Assembly: GCA_019418225.1 (NCBI GenBank)
Contig: DYCF01000030.1
Coordinates: 1 to 55,843, forward strand
Length of the DNA stretch: 55,843 bases
DNA from: Clostridiales bacterium
GTDB lineage: Bacteria > Bacillota > Clostridia > Lachnospirales > Cellulosilyticaceae
Direction of reading: 5' to 3'
A program made the translations under genes and the position numbers. The notes beneath the pieces were generated by a model. That model worked only from the letters and a program-made list of their open reading frames with translations, was not told the origin of the DNA and ran no database searches. Position 1 is the stretch's first letter. The number at the start of each line of letters is the position of its first letter. Of this stretch, positions 36,551-45,345 are shown piece by piece.

Positions 36551-36706
36551 ATGGGAAAAAAGAAAAAAGAGCATATCGTATTTGATAGGATGTTAAAAAC
36601 GAAAGAAAGCATTCCCTTTTCAATAATAAATAAAAAGGTACGACAGAAAAAAGCAGATGAATTAAGGTGGGATAAGGGTGAACATAAGAAACATGACCAT
36701 AGATGA
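36551..36706 (+). CDS. Possible small basic protein
   Basis: 51 codons, very basic (MGKKKKEHIVFDRMLKTKES). A usable SD (GAGGTGA) sits 5 bp before the ATG. Its end overlaps the GNAT start at 36678. It may be a real small gene or a leader coupling translation to the GNAT gene. Not recognised. Confidence 0.35.
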   Translation: MGKKKKEHIVFDRMLKTKESIPFSIINKKVRQKKADELRWDKGEHKKHDHR

Positions 36707-37118
36707 TTATGAGGCAGTGTATAACTTATGGCTTAATACGCCAGGAATGGGCTTAAATGATGTTGATGATTCCAAAGAGGGAATCCAAAAGTACTTGAAA
36801 CGAAATCCGACGACTTGTTTTGTTGCTTTAGATCAAGACAGGATTGTAGGGGCAATTTTAAGTGGGCATGATGGCAGACGAGGCTATATAAGTCATACAG
36901 CAGTTGCGGTATCAGAAAGAAATAAGGGGATTGGCAAAGCTTTAGTAGATCATGCTATGGCAGCCATGAGAGAAGAAGGAATCGCCAAAGTAGCTTTAGT
37001 GGCTTTTAAAAAGAATGAGATAGGCAATGAATTTTGGGAACATAGAGGATTTACCGTAAGAGAAGATTTAAATTATCGTAATCTATCTTTAGTTCAGTTA
37101 ACAAGGATAGATACTTAA
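36678..37118 (+). CDS. GNAT-family N-acetyltransferase
   Basis: 146 aa GNAT protein. The acetyl-CoA binding motif is VAVSERNKGIGKALVDHA and the motif B tail is FWEHRGFTVRED. It resembles YpeA/PhnO-like acetyltransferases in length. The start is GTG 36678 with SD AAGGTGG about 7 bp upstream. ATG 36693 is possible but has no well-placed SD. The substrate is unknown. Confidence 0.85.
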   Translation: MNIRNMTIDDYEAVYNLWLNTPGMGLNDVDDSKEGIQKYLKRNPTTCFVALDQDRIVGAILSGHDGRRGYISHTAVAVSERNKGIGKALVDHAMAAMREEGIAKVALVAFKKNEIGNEFWEHRGFTVREDLNYRNLSLVQLTRIDT

Positions 37119-37306
37119 GAAAAATCGGCAGACATTCTTTGCTGATAACACCTGAGTTTGGGAGTATGATTTGGCTAGGAGCAGTTTTGTGCGAGCAGGA
37201 GTTAAAACCTGATGCAATGAAAGAGGATATTTGCTTAAGAGCATTTGTTTTGGACGGATATAGTGTGAAAATAAACAAAAAAATAGGAGAGTATGGATGG
37301 AATTAA
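37119..37306 (+). other. Coding-like remnant between GNAT and small membrane protein
   Basis: A frame open across the gap reads ITPEFGSMIWLGAVLCEQEL and later ICLRAFVLDGYSVKIN, ending at 37306. It has no start codon with an SD. It is probably the C-terminal fragment of a lost gene and was not recognised. Confidence 0.3.
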
Positions 37307-37518
37307 ATGAGATAACAAATACAGTATCAACATATGTTACAAAGGTACCAGCAACAGAAAGTGCAGGACAGGTAATAGGTTTTGATAATCAGTTGATTTT
37401 AGATTTAGTGATTCAGCTTATTAATACGGCTCTTTTAATAGTGGCTGTTATTTTTATTATTTGGCTATGTATGTTAGGGATTAAGGCACTGAGGATATAT
37501 ATTAAAAAGAATAGCTGA
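37297..37518 (+). CDS. Small single-pass membrane protein
   Basis: 73 aa with a polar N-terminus, one membrane segment at about 41-64 (TALLIVAVIFIIWLCMLGIK) and a basic C-terminal tail. SD AATAGGAGAG precedes the ATG. A degenerate second copy of its C-terminal half lies 1.3 kb downstream (38839-38958). Function unknown. Confidence 0.7.
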   Translation: MELNEITNTVSTYVTKVPATESAGQVIGFDNQLILDLVIQLINTALLIVAVIFIIWLCMLGIKALRIYIKKNS

Positions 37519-37555
37519 TTTAGAATAAAAAGATAAAAACTTGGGGGCAATAGAT

Positions 37556-38089
37556 ATGGAGATAGAAACGAAGCATTTAATGATAAGAAATTTTAAATTA
37601 GAAGATGAAGCAGATTTATGCGAATATATGCTGCAAAGAGTGAATGCAAATTTTGAAGCTTATCCTGATTTTACAGCAGAAAAAAGCAGGCAGGAAATAG
37701 AGTTTCGCTCTAAAAGTGACGAATTTTTGGCTATTGAGCTAAAGTCCAATCACAAGGTAATAGGCAATATTTATATTGGCAAAAGGGATTTCAATAGTAG
37801 AGAATTAGGGTATGTGCTTAACGAAAAGTATCAGAGAAAAGGATATGGCAGTGAAGCCGCTAAAGCAGTTGTAGATTATTATTTTACTCAAGGTGTTCAT
37901 AGAATCTATGCAGAAACTTGCCCAGATAACATTGCCTCATGGAAGACGATGGAGAAGATTGGGATGGAACGAGAAGCTCATTTAAAGAAGAATGTATCAT
38001 TTCATAATGATGCACAAGGAAGACCGATTTATTGGGATACATATATTTATGCATGCTTGGAAAAAAATGATAGTATCAATCTAGATTGA
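37556..38089 (+). CDS. RimJ/RimL-type GNAT acetyltransferase
   Basis: 177 aa GNAT protein of the RimJ/RimL group, which acetylates protein N-termini, amino acids or antibiotics. It begins MEIETKHLMIRNFKLEDEAD, carries the acetyl-CoA loop YQRKGYGSEAAKAV, and has the typical ETCPDNIASWKTMEKIGM. The start is ATG 37556 after GGGGG; the TTG at 37541 is upstream of this SD. The substrate is unknown. Confidence 0.88.
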   Translation: MEIETKHLMIRNFKLEDEADLCEYMLQRVNANFEAYPDFTAEKSRQEIEFRSKSDEFLAIELKSNHKVIGNIYIGKRDFNSRELGYVLNEKYQRKGYGSEAAKAVVDYYFTQGVHRIYAETCPDNIASWKTMEKIGMEREAHLKKNVSFHNDAQGRPIYWDTYIYACLEKNDSINLD

Positions 38090-38153
38090 ATTGAATATGG
38101 CGCATATGTAAAGCTTTAAGGTCTTATTAGGGCGTAGTGTGTCCCAAGGTAAA

Positions 38154-38270
38154 TATATAGATTTCACATTTATAAAATTTAGTTATTCATAATCTTTAGC
38201 AATGTGAAATCATTGGGAGAAACTAATTTACCTACATATATATTTCAAGTTTTTAGTTGTTTTCGCTATA
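38154..38270 (-). repeat. Two-hairpin interspersed repeat, copy 2
   Basis: Reverse orientation: hairpin B (GATTTCACAT with ATGTGAAATC) precedes hairpin A (GAGAAACTAA with TTAGTTGTTTTCGC). It lies in the gap between the GNAT and Nudix genes. Confidence 0.85.
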
Positions 38271-38305
38271 TGAAATTAGAATTATAAATTTAGGGAGATG
38301 GGGAT

Positions 38306-38788
38306 GTGTCAGTTGACTGTGGATTTAAGCAAGAAAATAATTGGTTTAGATATCGTGCTGGTGCAATTATAGTTGAGAATGATTGTGTGCTTTTTGCTGG
38401 GAATGAGCATGAGGATTATTACTATTCTATTGGCGGTGGCGTACATATGAATGAAAAAGCTGAAGATGCCGTTCGGCGAGAAGTGTTTGAAGAAACAGGC
38501 GTTAATTATGAGGTAGAGAGATTGGCTGTCATTCATGAGAACTTCTTTGATGGCGTGGGAGGAACTTTAGATGGATTGCATTGTCATGAAATCGCGTTAT
38601 ATTATCTAATGAAACCTAGAGGGACACAGCAACTGCATAGCAACAGTTATACCTTTGGGGTGAAAGAAGAAATGTATTGGATTCCGATTAAAGATTTGGA
38701 CAGGTATAAAACATTTCCATCTTTTTTGAAGGAGTATCTGCATAATCCACAGAAGGAAATTGTTCATATTATAACGGATGAAAGGTGA
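38306..38788 (+). CDS. Nudix hydrolase
   Basis: 160 aa. The complete Nudix box (GGGVHMNEKAEDAVRREV followed by FEETG) gives Mg-dependent hydrolysis of a nucleoside-diphosphate derivative. It has a single domain and no signal peptide. It starts with GTG 38306, with an AGGGAGATGGGG SD region just upstream. An overlapping ATG two bases earlier is out of frame. The substrate is unknown. Confidence 0.9.
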   Translation: MSVDCGFKQENNWFRYRAGAIIVENDCVLFAGNEHEDYYYSIGGGVHMNEKAEDAVRREVFEETGVNYEVERLAVIHENFFDGVGGTLDGLHCHEIALYYLMKPRGTQQLHSNSYTFGVKEEMYWIPIKDLDRYKTFPSFLKEYLHNPQKEIVHIITDER

Positions 38789-38838
38789 TAGTGGATTGGA
38801 TGACAGCCAATTAGCTCATGCAATAAACTATATTACTT

Positions 38839-38958
38839 GTAGATTTAGCAATCCAAGGAATTAATACGGTTATTTTAATAATAGTAGCTGTTGTTATTAT
38901 TAGGTTATGTATGTTAAGTATTAAGGCTTTAAAGATATATATTAATAAAAATAGTTGA
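38839..38958 (+). pseudogene. Degenerate copy of the small membrane protein
   Basis: VDLAIQGINTVILIIVAVV and LCMLSIKALKIYINKNS-stop align closely with the C-terminal 40 residues of the 37297 gene. The N-terminal half and the start codon are missing. It is a partial duplication. Confidence 0.75.
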
Positions 38959-38983
38959 TTTTAAATAATAAGGAGAAAATTGA

Positions 38984-39388
38984 ATGTTAAGAACAAAGGC
39001 AAAAGGTATCTTCAGTATAGTTTTAGGGTGTGCGCAGCTACTTATTTTATTGGGAAGTTTTCTGGCATTTTCATCTACCATAGAAATTCTTCCCTGGTAT
39101 GAACCGTTAACGATGGGTGCTTTTTTCTTTATTATTGAGTTAATACCCGTTCAGATTGTGTTTACAATTATTTATTTAATAAAGTATAGTACACAACACC
39201 CTAGAAGCAGCATTAAGCTTATATCTATTATTAATGAAATGATGCTACTTATAGCATTTATTTCAGCTTTAATAAATGAAGCATGGTTCTATCCGGTTTG
39301 TTTAATAATGGCTTTTTTAGAAATATCATTAATTATATTTATGATATGGAGAGTGTATTTCTGTAGAAGAAGTAGTCGAAAGGATTAA
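38984..39388 (+). CDS. Hypothetical membrane protein, four segments
   Basis: 134 aa, mostly hydrophobic, with about four predicted membrane segments (starting GIFSIVLGCAQLLILLGSFL) and a basic C-terminal tail (CRRSSRKD). SD AAGGAGAA precedes the ATG. The family is not recognised. It stands alone between the relic small-protein copy and a HAD gene. Confidence 0.75.
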   Translation: MLRTKAKGIFSIVLGCAQLLILLGSFLAFSSTIEILPWYEPLTMGAFFFIIELIPVQIVFTIIYLIKYSTQHPRSSIKLISIINEMMLLIAFISALINEAWFYPVCLIMAFLEISLIIFMIWRVYFCRRSSRKD

Positions 39389-39459
39389 ATATAATATATT
39401 ATGGAAAAGGGTTTAAGAAAATACTAAAAATGTATAAAAGGTAAAAGAGGAGTATATGT

Positions 39460-40092
39460 ATGAAAAAAGGTATAATATTTGATTTAGATGGCACACTATG
39501 GGATTCATCAAAACAGGTGGTCGAGGCTTGGAATAGAGCACTAGCTAAGCATCCGGAATTAAAGAAGCAGATTTCGCTGAAAGAAATACAAGGCTTTATG
39601 GGAAAGACAATGCCTCAGATTGCAGCTTTAATGTTTCCTGATATGGCGGAAGAGAAAAGAGCTGCTATTTTAGATGAATGCTGTGATGAGGAGCAAGTAT
39701 ACTTATTAAAACATGGGGGGATTTTATACCCTTATTTGGAAGAAGTTTTAGGCAGATTAAAAGACAAGTATGGATTATATATAGTAAGCAATTCGCAAGA
39801 TAGCTATGTACAAGCATTTTTAGAATATCATCATATGTCTAGTTATTTTGAGGACTATGAAATGGCAGGCAGAACGGGTAAATGCAAAGGTGAGAATATC
39901 AAACTCGTTATGGAAAGAAATAATTTAGAACAAGCAGTATATATGGGAGATACACAAGGGGACTTAGATGCGGCTGATTTAGCAGGAATTCCATTTATTT
40001 TAGCTGATTATGGATTTGGAAGTGTGGATAGAAAGACATATACTGTAGAGAAGTTTTCTGACTTAGAAGAGCTAATAGGGCACATTTTATAG
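39460..40092 (+). CDS. HAD hydrolase, phosphoglycolate phosphatase-like
   Basis: 210 aa HAD subfamily IA phosphatase. Motif I is IIFDLDGTLWDSS with both Asp residues, motif II is YIVSNSQDS, and motif IV is YMGDTQGDLDAA. A helical cap is inserted after motif I. SD AGAGGAG precedes the ATG. It is followed 21 bp later by a nitrilase-family gene, probably in one transcript. The substrate is not determined. Confidence 0.9.
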   Translation: MKKGIIFDLDGTLWDSSKQVVEAWNRALAKHPELKKQISLKEIQGFMGKTMPQIAALMFPDMAEEKRAAILDECCDEEQVYLLKHGGILYPYLEEVLGRLKDKYGLYIVSNSQDSYVQAFLEYHHMSSYFEDYEMAGRTGKCKGENIKLVMERNNLEQAVYMGDTQGDLDAADLAGIPFILADYGFGSVDRKTYTVEKFSDLEELIGHIL

Positions 40093-40113
40093 AGCAAGAA
40101 AGGAGGTACAAAG

Positions 40114-40947
40114 GTGAACTTTAAGATTGCAGTTTTACAAAGTCATTCAACACCATATGATTTTGAAAGAAATGTTATGGCAATCGTTTCATATATTCAG
40201 CAGTCAGCACAGCAGCATGCAGATATTTTATTGCTTCCAGAGTGTTTCATTACAGGTTATGAATTGCCGATTAGTAATGAAGAAGCATTAAGTGATGAAA
40301 GCCCTTATTTACAAACTATATGTGATGCTGTAAAAAGTTATGGTGTAGGGGTAGTAGCTACAGCATTGACTAAAGGTAAAGATAAGCCGCGCAATACAGC
40401 TTTTGTGATTGATAAGGATGGAAAGATTATCATGAAATATTCTAAAGTGCATACTTGTGATTTTGCAGATGAAGCTTGCCTAGAGAGTGGAAACGAATTT
40501 AAAGTATGTGATTTCCATGGCATAAAGTTGGGCATTATGATTTGTTATGATAGAGAATATCCTGAGAGTGCAAGGATTCTTATGATGAAGGGTGCAGAAA
40601 TTATATTAGTGCCTAATGACTGTGAATCAATGGCGCCGAGAATACAGGCACTTTCAACGCGTGCATATGAAAATATGGTAGGCGTTGTAATGGCGAATCC
40701 AAATGGGATTAATGCAGGTTGTTCTTGTGCCTTTTCTCCAATTTGTTGGGATGAACAGGGAAAATGTGTGGATAACACGCTTTTATTAGCGGATGAATTG
40801 ACAGAAGGATTATTCTTTGCGGAATTTGATATGCAAGCCTTACGTTATTATAGAGCACATGAGATGATGGGAAATACTTTTCGTAAGGTTAAAGCCTATG
40901 GAGAATTATTAAATGAGGAAGTAAAAGAGCCATTTATTAGATCTTAA
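40114..40947 (+). CDS. Carbon-nitrogen hydrolase (nitrilase superfamily)
   Basis: 277 aa amidase-type member of the nitrilase superfamily. The catalytic Glu is in LLLPECFITGYE, the Lys in YSKVHTCDFADE and the Cys in GIMICYDREYPE. It resembles omega-amidase or N-carbamoylputrescine amidase-like proteins. The start is GTG 40114 with a strong SD (AAGGAGG). A cytoplasmic role in amide or carbamoyl hydrolysis is likely. The substrate is not determined. Confidence 0.88.
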   Translation: MNFKIAVLQSHSTPYDFERNVMAIVSYIQQSAQQHADILLLPECFITGYELPISNEEALSDESPYLQTICDAVKSYGVGVVATALTKGKDKPRNTAFVIDKDGKIIMKYSKVHTCDFADEACLESGNEFKVCDFHGIKLGIMICYDREYPESARILMMKGAEIILVPNDCESMAPRIQALSTRAYENMVGVVMANPNGINAGCSCAFSPICWDEQGKCVDNTLLLADELTEGLFFAEFDMQALRYYRAHEMMGNTFRKVKAYGELLNEEVKEPFIRS

Positions 40948-40968
40948 GCTTATAAAAGTTAAAAACCC

Positions 40969-41000
40969 CTTGACTTAGAGTTAACTCCAAGAATTATACT
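40969..41000 (+). promoter_or_regulatory. MerR-type promoter (19-bp spacer with palindrome)
   Basis: -35 TTGACT (40970-40975), a 19-bp spacer, then -10 TATACT (40995-41000). The spacer region holds a nearly perfect palindrome TTAGAGTTAACTCCAA (40975-40990). Over-long spacers with a centred dyad are the hallmark of promoters activated by MerR-family proteins. The next gene is the DXS-like enzyme 218 bp downstream. No merR gene is in the window. Confidence 0.65.
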
Positions 41001-41043
41001 TTAAACATAATAACAAAGCAGGGAAATTTATTTATAGAGTTAT

Positions 41044-41159
41044 TATAGATTTCACATTTATAAAATTTAGTTATTCATAGTTTTGAGTCATGTGAAATCA
41101 TTAAGAGAAACCTATTTACCTAAATGTGTATTTTAAGCTTTTAGTGGGTTTCTCTATAT
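41044..41159 (-). repeat. Two-hairpin interspersed repeat, copy 3
   Basis: Hairpin B (GATTTCACAT... ATGTGAAATC) is followed by hairpin A (GAGAAACC... GGTTTCTC), with TATAGA/TCTATA edges. It lies between the MerR-type promoter and the DXS-like gene, so it would be in the 5' leader. A short GAAAGTTTAACTTTC dyad follows at about 41172. Confidence 0.87.
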
Positions 41160-41217
41160 TGTTAGCCAATAGGAAAGTTTAACTTTCTTTAGTATGATTC
41201 ATAAAAGGAGAAGAGCA

Positions 41218-42990
41218 ATGTCATATTCAATACTTAATAAAGTCAATGTACCACAAGATTTAAAAACGTTATCAAGAGATGAAATCAGAGTATTAGCAGA
41301 TGAAGTAAGGGAAGTACTCATTAAAAAGGTGAGTGCCACAGGGGGGCATTTTGGACCAAACTTAGGAATGGTAGAGGCTACTATTGCACTTCATTATGTA
41401 TTTAATTCTCCAGTAGATAAATTTGTCTATGATGTTTCACATCAATCTTATGCACACAAAATATTGACAGGAAGAAAAGAAGCTTTTATCAATCCTGAAA
41501 AATTTGGAACGGTATCAGGTTATACAACACCAGAAGAAAGTGAACATGATTTCTTTAAAATAGGTCATACATCTACATCAATCAGTTTAGCTTGTGGGCT
41601 TGCTAAAGGAAGAGATGTTCAAGGTGCGCATGAAAATATAGTAGCGATTATTGGTGATGGTTCTTTAAGTGGTGGGGAAGCTTATGAAGGCTTAAATAAT
41701 GCAGCAGCATTAAAAAGCAATATCATTATATTAGTGAATGACAATGATATGTCTATTGCAGAAAATCATGGTGGCTTATACCAAAACTTAGCTAAGCTTC
41801 GTGAAACAGAAGGAAAAGCAGAAGATAACTTCTTTAAAGCCTTAGGTTTTGAATACCATTTTGTAAAAGATGGTCATAATGTAGATGCGTTAATAGAAAC
41901 CTTTGAAAAAGTTAAAGATACAGATCATCCAGTAGTTGTGCATATGCATACAATCAAGGGAAAAGGATATGAGGATGCTGAAGTAAATAAAGAAGACTTC
42001 CACTGGGTAATGCCATTTGATTTAGAGACTAAAAAGCCTTTATTTGAATCCCCAGCAGGAGAAGATTATCTTGGGATAACAGAAGATTTCCTATTAGAAA
42101 AGGCTAAAAAAGATCCAAGCGTAGTAGCAATCAATGCAGCTACACCAAGCATAACAGGGGTTAATAAAGTAAGACATGAACTTGAAAAACAATATGTAGA
42201 TGTAGGAATTGCAGAAGAACATGCTATCGCACTTGCTTCAGGAATTGCAAAAAGAGGTGGCAAACCAGTTGTATCTTTCTTAAGTACATTTATCCAAAGA
42301 ACTTATGACCAGATTTCACAAGACCTTGCTATTAACAATAATCCAGCATTAATCCTTGTAAATTGGGGCGGTATTAGTAGTCAAGATGTAACACATTTAG
42401 GTTTATTTGATATTCCATTAATCTCTAATATTCCAAACATGGTTTATTTAGCACCAACGACTAAAGAAGAATACCTTGCCATGATGGAATGGGGGATTGA
42501 ACAAATGGCACATCCTGTAGCAATTCGTGTACCGAATATGGAAGTTATAGCAACAGGTGTTAATGTTCTAGCTGATTTTAGCGATTTAAATAAATATGAA
42601 AAAGTAGAAGAAGGTAGTGAAGTTGCCATTATTGGTCTTGGTACTTTCTATCATTTAGGAAAGAAAGTAAAGGAAAAGTTAAAAGAAGTAGGTATCAATG
42701 CCACACTCATCAACCCAAGATTTATCACAGGTCTAGATGAAGATTTATTAACAAGCTTACAAGAAAATCATAAACTTGTTATCACATTAGAAGACGGTAT
42801 CCTTGATGGCGGATTTGGTGAAAAGATTTCAAGATTCTATGGTAGTACAGATATGAGAGTCTTAAACTTCGGTGCAACTAAAGAATTTACAGACAGCGTA
42901 TCAGTAGCCGAGTTATATGCGAGATATCATTTAACGGAAGAACTCATTATTGAGGATATACAAAAAGTACTTTCAGATATTAGAGGGTAA
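41218..42990 (+). CDS. DXS-like thiamine-diphosphate enzyme
   Basis: 590 aa transketolase-superfamily enzyme closest by eye to 1-deoxy-D-xylulose-5-phosphate synthase (VSATGGHFGPNLGMVE, FVYDVSHQSYAHKILTGR). The thiamine-diphosphate motif is GDGSLSGGEAYEGLNN, and the pyrimidine domain has GIAEEHAIALASG. It is about 30 residues shorter than usual DXS, and GGHFGPNLG replaces GGHLASNLG. It may be a second, divergent DXS or a related transketolase. The start is ATG 41218 after SD AAAGGAGAAG; an in-frame ATG at 41194 lacks one. It is monocistronic, ending at a good terminator. Confidence 0.82.
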   Translation: MSYSILNKVNVPQDLKTLSRDEIRVLADEVREVLIKKVSATGGHFGPNLGMVEATIALHYVFNSPVDKFVYDVSHQSYAHKILTGRKEAFINPEKFGTVSGYTTPEESEHDFFKIGHTSTSISLACGLAKGRDVQGAHENIVAIIGDGSLSGGEAYEGLNNAAALKSNIIILVNDNDMSIAENHGGLYQNLAKLRETEGKAEDNFFKALGFEYHFVKDGHNVDALIETFEKVKDTDHPVVVHMHTIKGKGYEDAEVNKEDFHWVMPFDLETKKPLFESPAGEDYLGITEDFLLEKAKKDPSVVAINAATPSITGVNKVRHELEKQYVDVGIAEEHAIALASGIAKRGGKPVVSFLSTFIQRTYDQISQDLAINNNPALILVNWGGISSQDVTHLGLFDIPLISNIPNMVYLAPTTKEEYLAMMEWGIEQMAHPVAIRVPNMEVIATGVNVLADFSDLNKYEKVEEGSEVAIIGLGTFYHLGKKVKEKLKEVGINATLINPRFITGLDEDLLTSLQENHKLVITLEDGILDGGFGEKISRFYGSTDMRVLNFGATKEFTDSVSVAELYARYHLTEELIIEDIQKVLSDIRG

Positions 42991-43014
42991 TAAAGAAATA
43001 TTTTTAGAGAACAG

Positions 43015-43056
43015 AAAGGGTTGCCATGAAATTAAGAATTTCATAGCAACCCTTTT
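43015..43056 (+). terminator. Intrinsic terminator
   Basis: Arms AAAGGGTTGCCATGAAATT and AATTTCATAGCAACCCTTT, a short loop, and TTTTT within the 3' arm end. Confidence 0.93.
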
Positions 43057-43149
43057 TATAATACAGATATAAAAGTTTAAGGCAAAGAAGTTGTAACTTC
43101 TGAAGCTCTGCTTAGAGAATATATTTTTTGATTGAAATCATCCACAGTA

Positions 43150-43566
43150 TTAGCGCTGTTTGGATGACTTCATCATAAATTTTTTCCAGTCTCCATGAGG
43201 AATATAACGCCCCTTACTGCGTACATAATCCTCATTAAGATATAAATATACCCAACACATTTCAACACTGCCATCTTTTAAGATGATAGGTCTTTTTTCT
43301 CGGGTATAGAGGTCAATACTAGGATTACCGGTATATCCTTCTAATAAATCAATGCTTTTCAGATGCTTAGTATGAGATAAGGTACAAATTTCACCATAAA
43401 CAGTATCGGCGCCAGTGACGATAGCAGGATAACCAGCAGGTAAGTGGTATAAAGCGTAACCTTCTAGTTTGCCTTCTATAATAGGACCACGCATACGATG
43501 TTTAAAGACTTTGTCATGATTCCAGAAGTCTTGACGTAGAGAACCATATACAAATATTTTTTCCAT
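43150..43566 (-). CDS. Gamma-glutamylcyclotransferase-like protein
   Basis: 138 aa AIG2/GGCT-fold protein. The substrate-binding motif FVYGSLR is at the N-terminus, and the acidic catalytic residue lies in DLLEGYTGNP. This family releases 5-oxoproline (pyroglutamate) from gamma-glutamyl compounds. It lies downstream of pyroglutamyl peptidase and the 5-oxoproline transporter subunits on the same strand, so a role in pyroglutamate metabolism is a reasonable inference. SD AGAAAGAAG precedes the ATG. Confidence 0.85.
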   Translation of the reverse strand: MEKIFVYGSLRQDFWNHDKVFKHRMRGPIIEGKLEGYALYHLPAGYPAIVTGADTVYGEICTLSHTKHLKSIDLLEGYTGNPSIDLYTREKRPIILKDGSVEMCWVYLYLNEDYVRSKGRYIPHGDWKKFMMKSSKQR

Positions 43567-43648
43567 GATAAATCTTCTTTCTGAGTTAAAGTTGAGTAAT
43601 CAAGCTAAATGCCAAGTGCATTTAGTTTAACTTCGCAGTCAGAGTGAA

Positions 43649-44290
43649 TTAGCAGATAGCACCTGCTGCAATGTGAATGTCTTCTTTGTGTGTGGCAGCA
43701 GCTTCGATACAAAGAGCAAGTCCTCTTGTAATATCTGCAGCTGACATTGAAGGTTGATTTGGTTTAGATGTTACTTGTGCTGGTACATAAGGTACGTGAA
43801 TGAATCCGCCACGCATTTCAGGGAATTCAGTATGAATCATATGAAGGACACCATACATTACGTGGTTGCATACGAAAGTACCTGCTGTATTTGAAACAGA
43901 TGCTGGAATACCAGCTTTAACCATTGCTTGTGTCATGGCTTTAATAGGTAAGTTGCTAAAGTAAGCAGCAGGCCCATCAGTAGCTACAGCTACATCCACT
44001 GGTTCGTTGCCTTCGTTATCTTTAATGCGTGCATCATCTACATTGATAGCCACGCGTTCAGGTGTAATGCCGAAACGTCCGCCAGCTTGTCCAACACTGA
44101 TGATAACATCTGGTTTATGAATTGCTACAGCCTCACGGATTTTAGCAAGGCTTTTGCCAAATACAGTTGGGATTTCTAATTTGATAACTTCTGTCTCACC
44201 GATATAATTTGGAAGTGCCATAACAGCTTCTAAAGCTGGATTAATACTTTCACCACCAAATGGGTCAAAACCTGTAATTAAAACTTTCAT
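43649..44290 (-). CDS. pcp: Pyroglutamyl-peptidase I
   Basis: Cysteine peptidase of family C15 that removes N-terminal pyroglutamate from peptides in the cytoplasm. The catalytic residues are Glu79 (GITPERVAIN), Cys141 (AGTFVCNHVMYG) and His165 (GGFIHVPYVP). At 213 aa it is full length. SD AAGGAGAC precedes the ATG. It follows the DUF979 and DUF969 transporter genes, a conserved partnership in Firmicutes. Confidence 0.96.
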   Translation of the reverse strand: MKVLITGFDPFGGESINPALEAVMALPNYIGETEVIKLEIPTVFGKSLAKIREAVAIHKPDVIISVGQAGGRFGITPERVAINVDDARIKDNEGNEPVDVAVATDGPAAYFSNLPIKAMTQAMVKAGIPASVSNTAGTFVCNHVMYGVLHMIHTEFPEMRGGFIHVPYVPAQVTSKPNQPSMSAADITRGLALCIEAAATHKEDIHIAAGAIC

Positions 44291-44427
44291 TTAAATAGTC
44301 TCCTTTATATTCATAGAATATGTTAATTTCGTTCATTTATGTTGTCTAAATGAATTTAAGCAAAAGGGCTGTTAACAATTAAGTATAACAGCCTCATTTT
44401 GTAGTGATTTAAATGTGCAGATAAAAA

Positions 44428-45345
44428 TTAAAATCCTAAAATATACATAAGGATAATGTGAACGATTAATAATGGAATCGCTACATATGCTTGATGTTTG
44501 ATAACTGCATTTTTATTTTTAATATTAAGTAATGCTACTGGGAGCATATTGAAGTTAGCTGCCATAGGTGTAAGAAGTGTTCCGCAATAACCAGCTGTAA
44601 GTGCTAGTGCTGAACAAACAACGATATCTCCACCTTGCATAAATACGAATGGTACCCCAATCCCTACAGTAATAACAGAGAAAGCAGCAAAGGCATTACC
44701 CATAATCATAGTGAAGAGTGCCATACCTACACAGTAAGCAATTACACCGATTAAGATGTTTCCTTCTGGAATGAAGGCAGAAATATTATTTGCAATGACA
44801 TCACCTACGCCAGCAGCTGTGAAGAGTGAACCAAGCGCAGCTAAAAGCTGAGGTAAGATAGCGGTTACACCTACAGCCTGAAGCATACGGTTACTATCAT
44901 TAGCTACAGTTTTACCATCAGCTTTTGTGATAAGCAGTGTAAGAATGATTGTAATGAAAGCAGCAATACCGATTGCTACTGTTCCGCTATAGCTTGTGAA
45001 TTTAGCAATACAAATAACTAAAATAGCAATAGTAATAGAAGGGATAAATACCTTGTTTCCTAATGATTTAGCTTTTTCTAATGAAAAACTAGCTTCTGGG
45101 CTATTTACTTTACCCATTTTAACTTGTTTAGTAGCTGTTAAAACACCGATTACGACAAGTAAAACACCTACAATTGTACCAGGTAATAAACTACCAAATG
45201 TGAAGATAGTTCCTAGAATTCCCCAGAAAAGTGTTGTCCCAATACGTGCTGGGCTGTTTGCATCTTTGATAATGTTGAAGGCTACTAAATACATTAATAA
45301 ACCAACGCACACATAGAAGATTTCAAGTAAAGCTTGATTACTCAT
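44428..45345 (-). CDS. 5-oxoproline transporter subunit, DUF979 family
   Basis: 305 aa integral membrane protein with about nine to ten segments. DUF979 proteins are encoded next to DUF969 partners and Pcp and are annotated as the second subunit of a 5-oxoproline uptake system. Its start overlaps the stop of the upstream gene by one base (TAATG), indicating translational coupling. SD GGAGGTACT lies inside the upstream gene. Confidence 0.88.
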   Translation of the reverse strand: MSNQALLEIFYVCVGLLMYLVAFNIIKDANSPARIGTTLFWGILGTIFTFGSLLPGTIVGVLLVVIGVLTATKQVKMGKVNSPEASFSLEKAKSLGNKVFIPSITIAILVICIAKFTSYSGTVAIGIAAFITIILTLLITKADGKTVANDSNRMLQAVGVTAILPQLLAALGSLFTAAGVGDVIANNISAFIPEGNILIGVIAYCVGMALFTMIMGNAFAAFSVITVGIGVPFVFMQGGDIVVCSALALTAGYCGTLLTPMAANFNMLPVALLNIKNKNAVIKHQAYVAIPLLIVHIILMYILGF

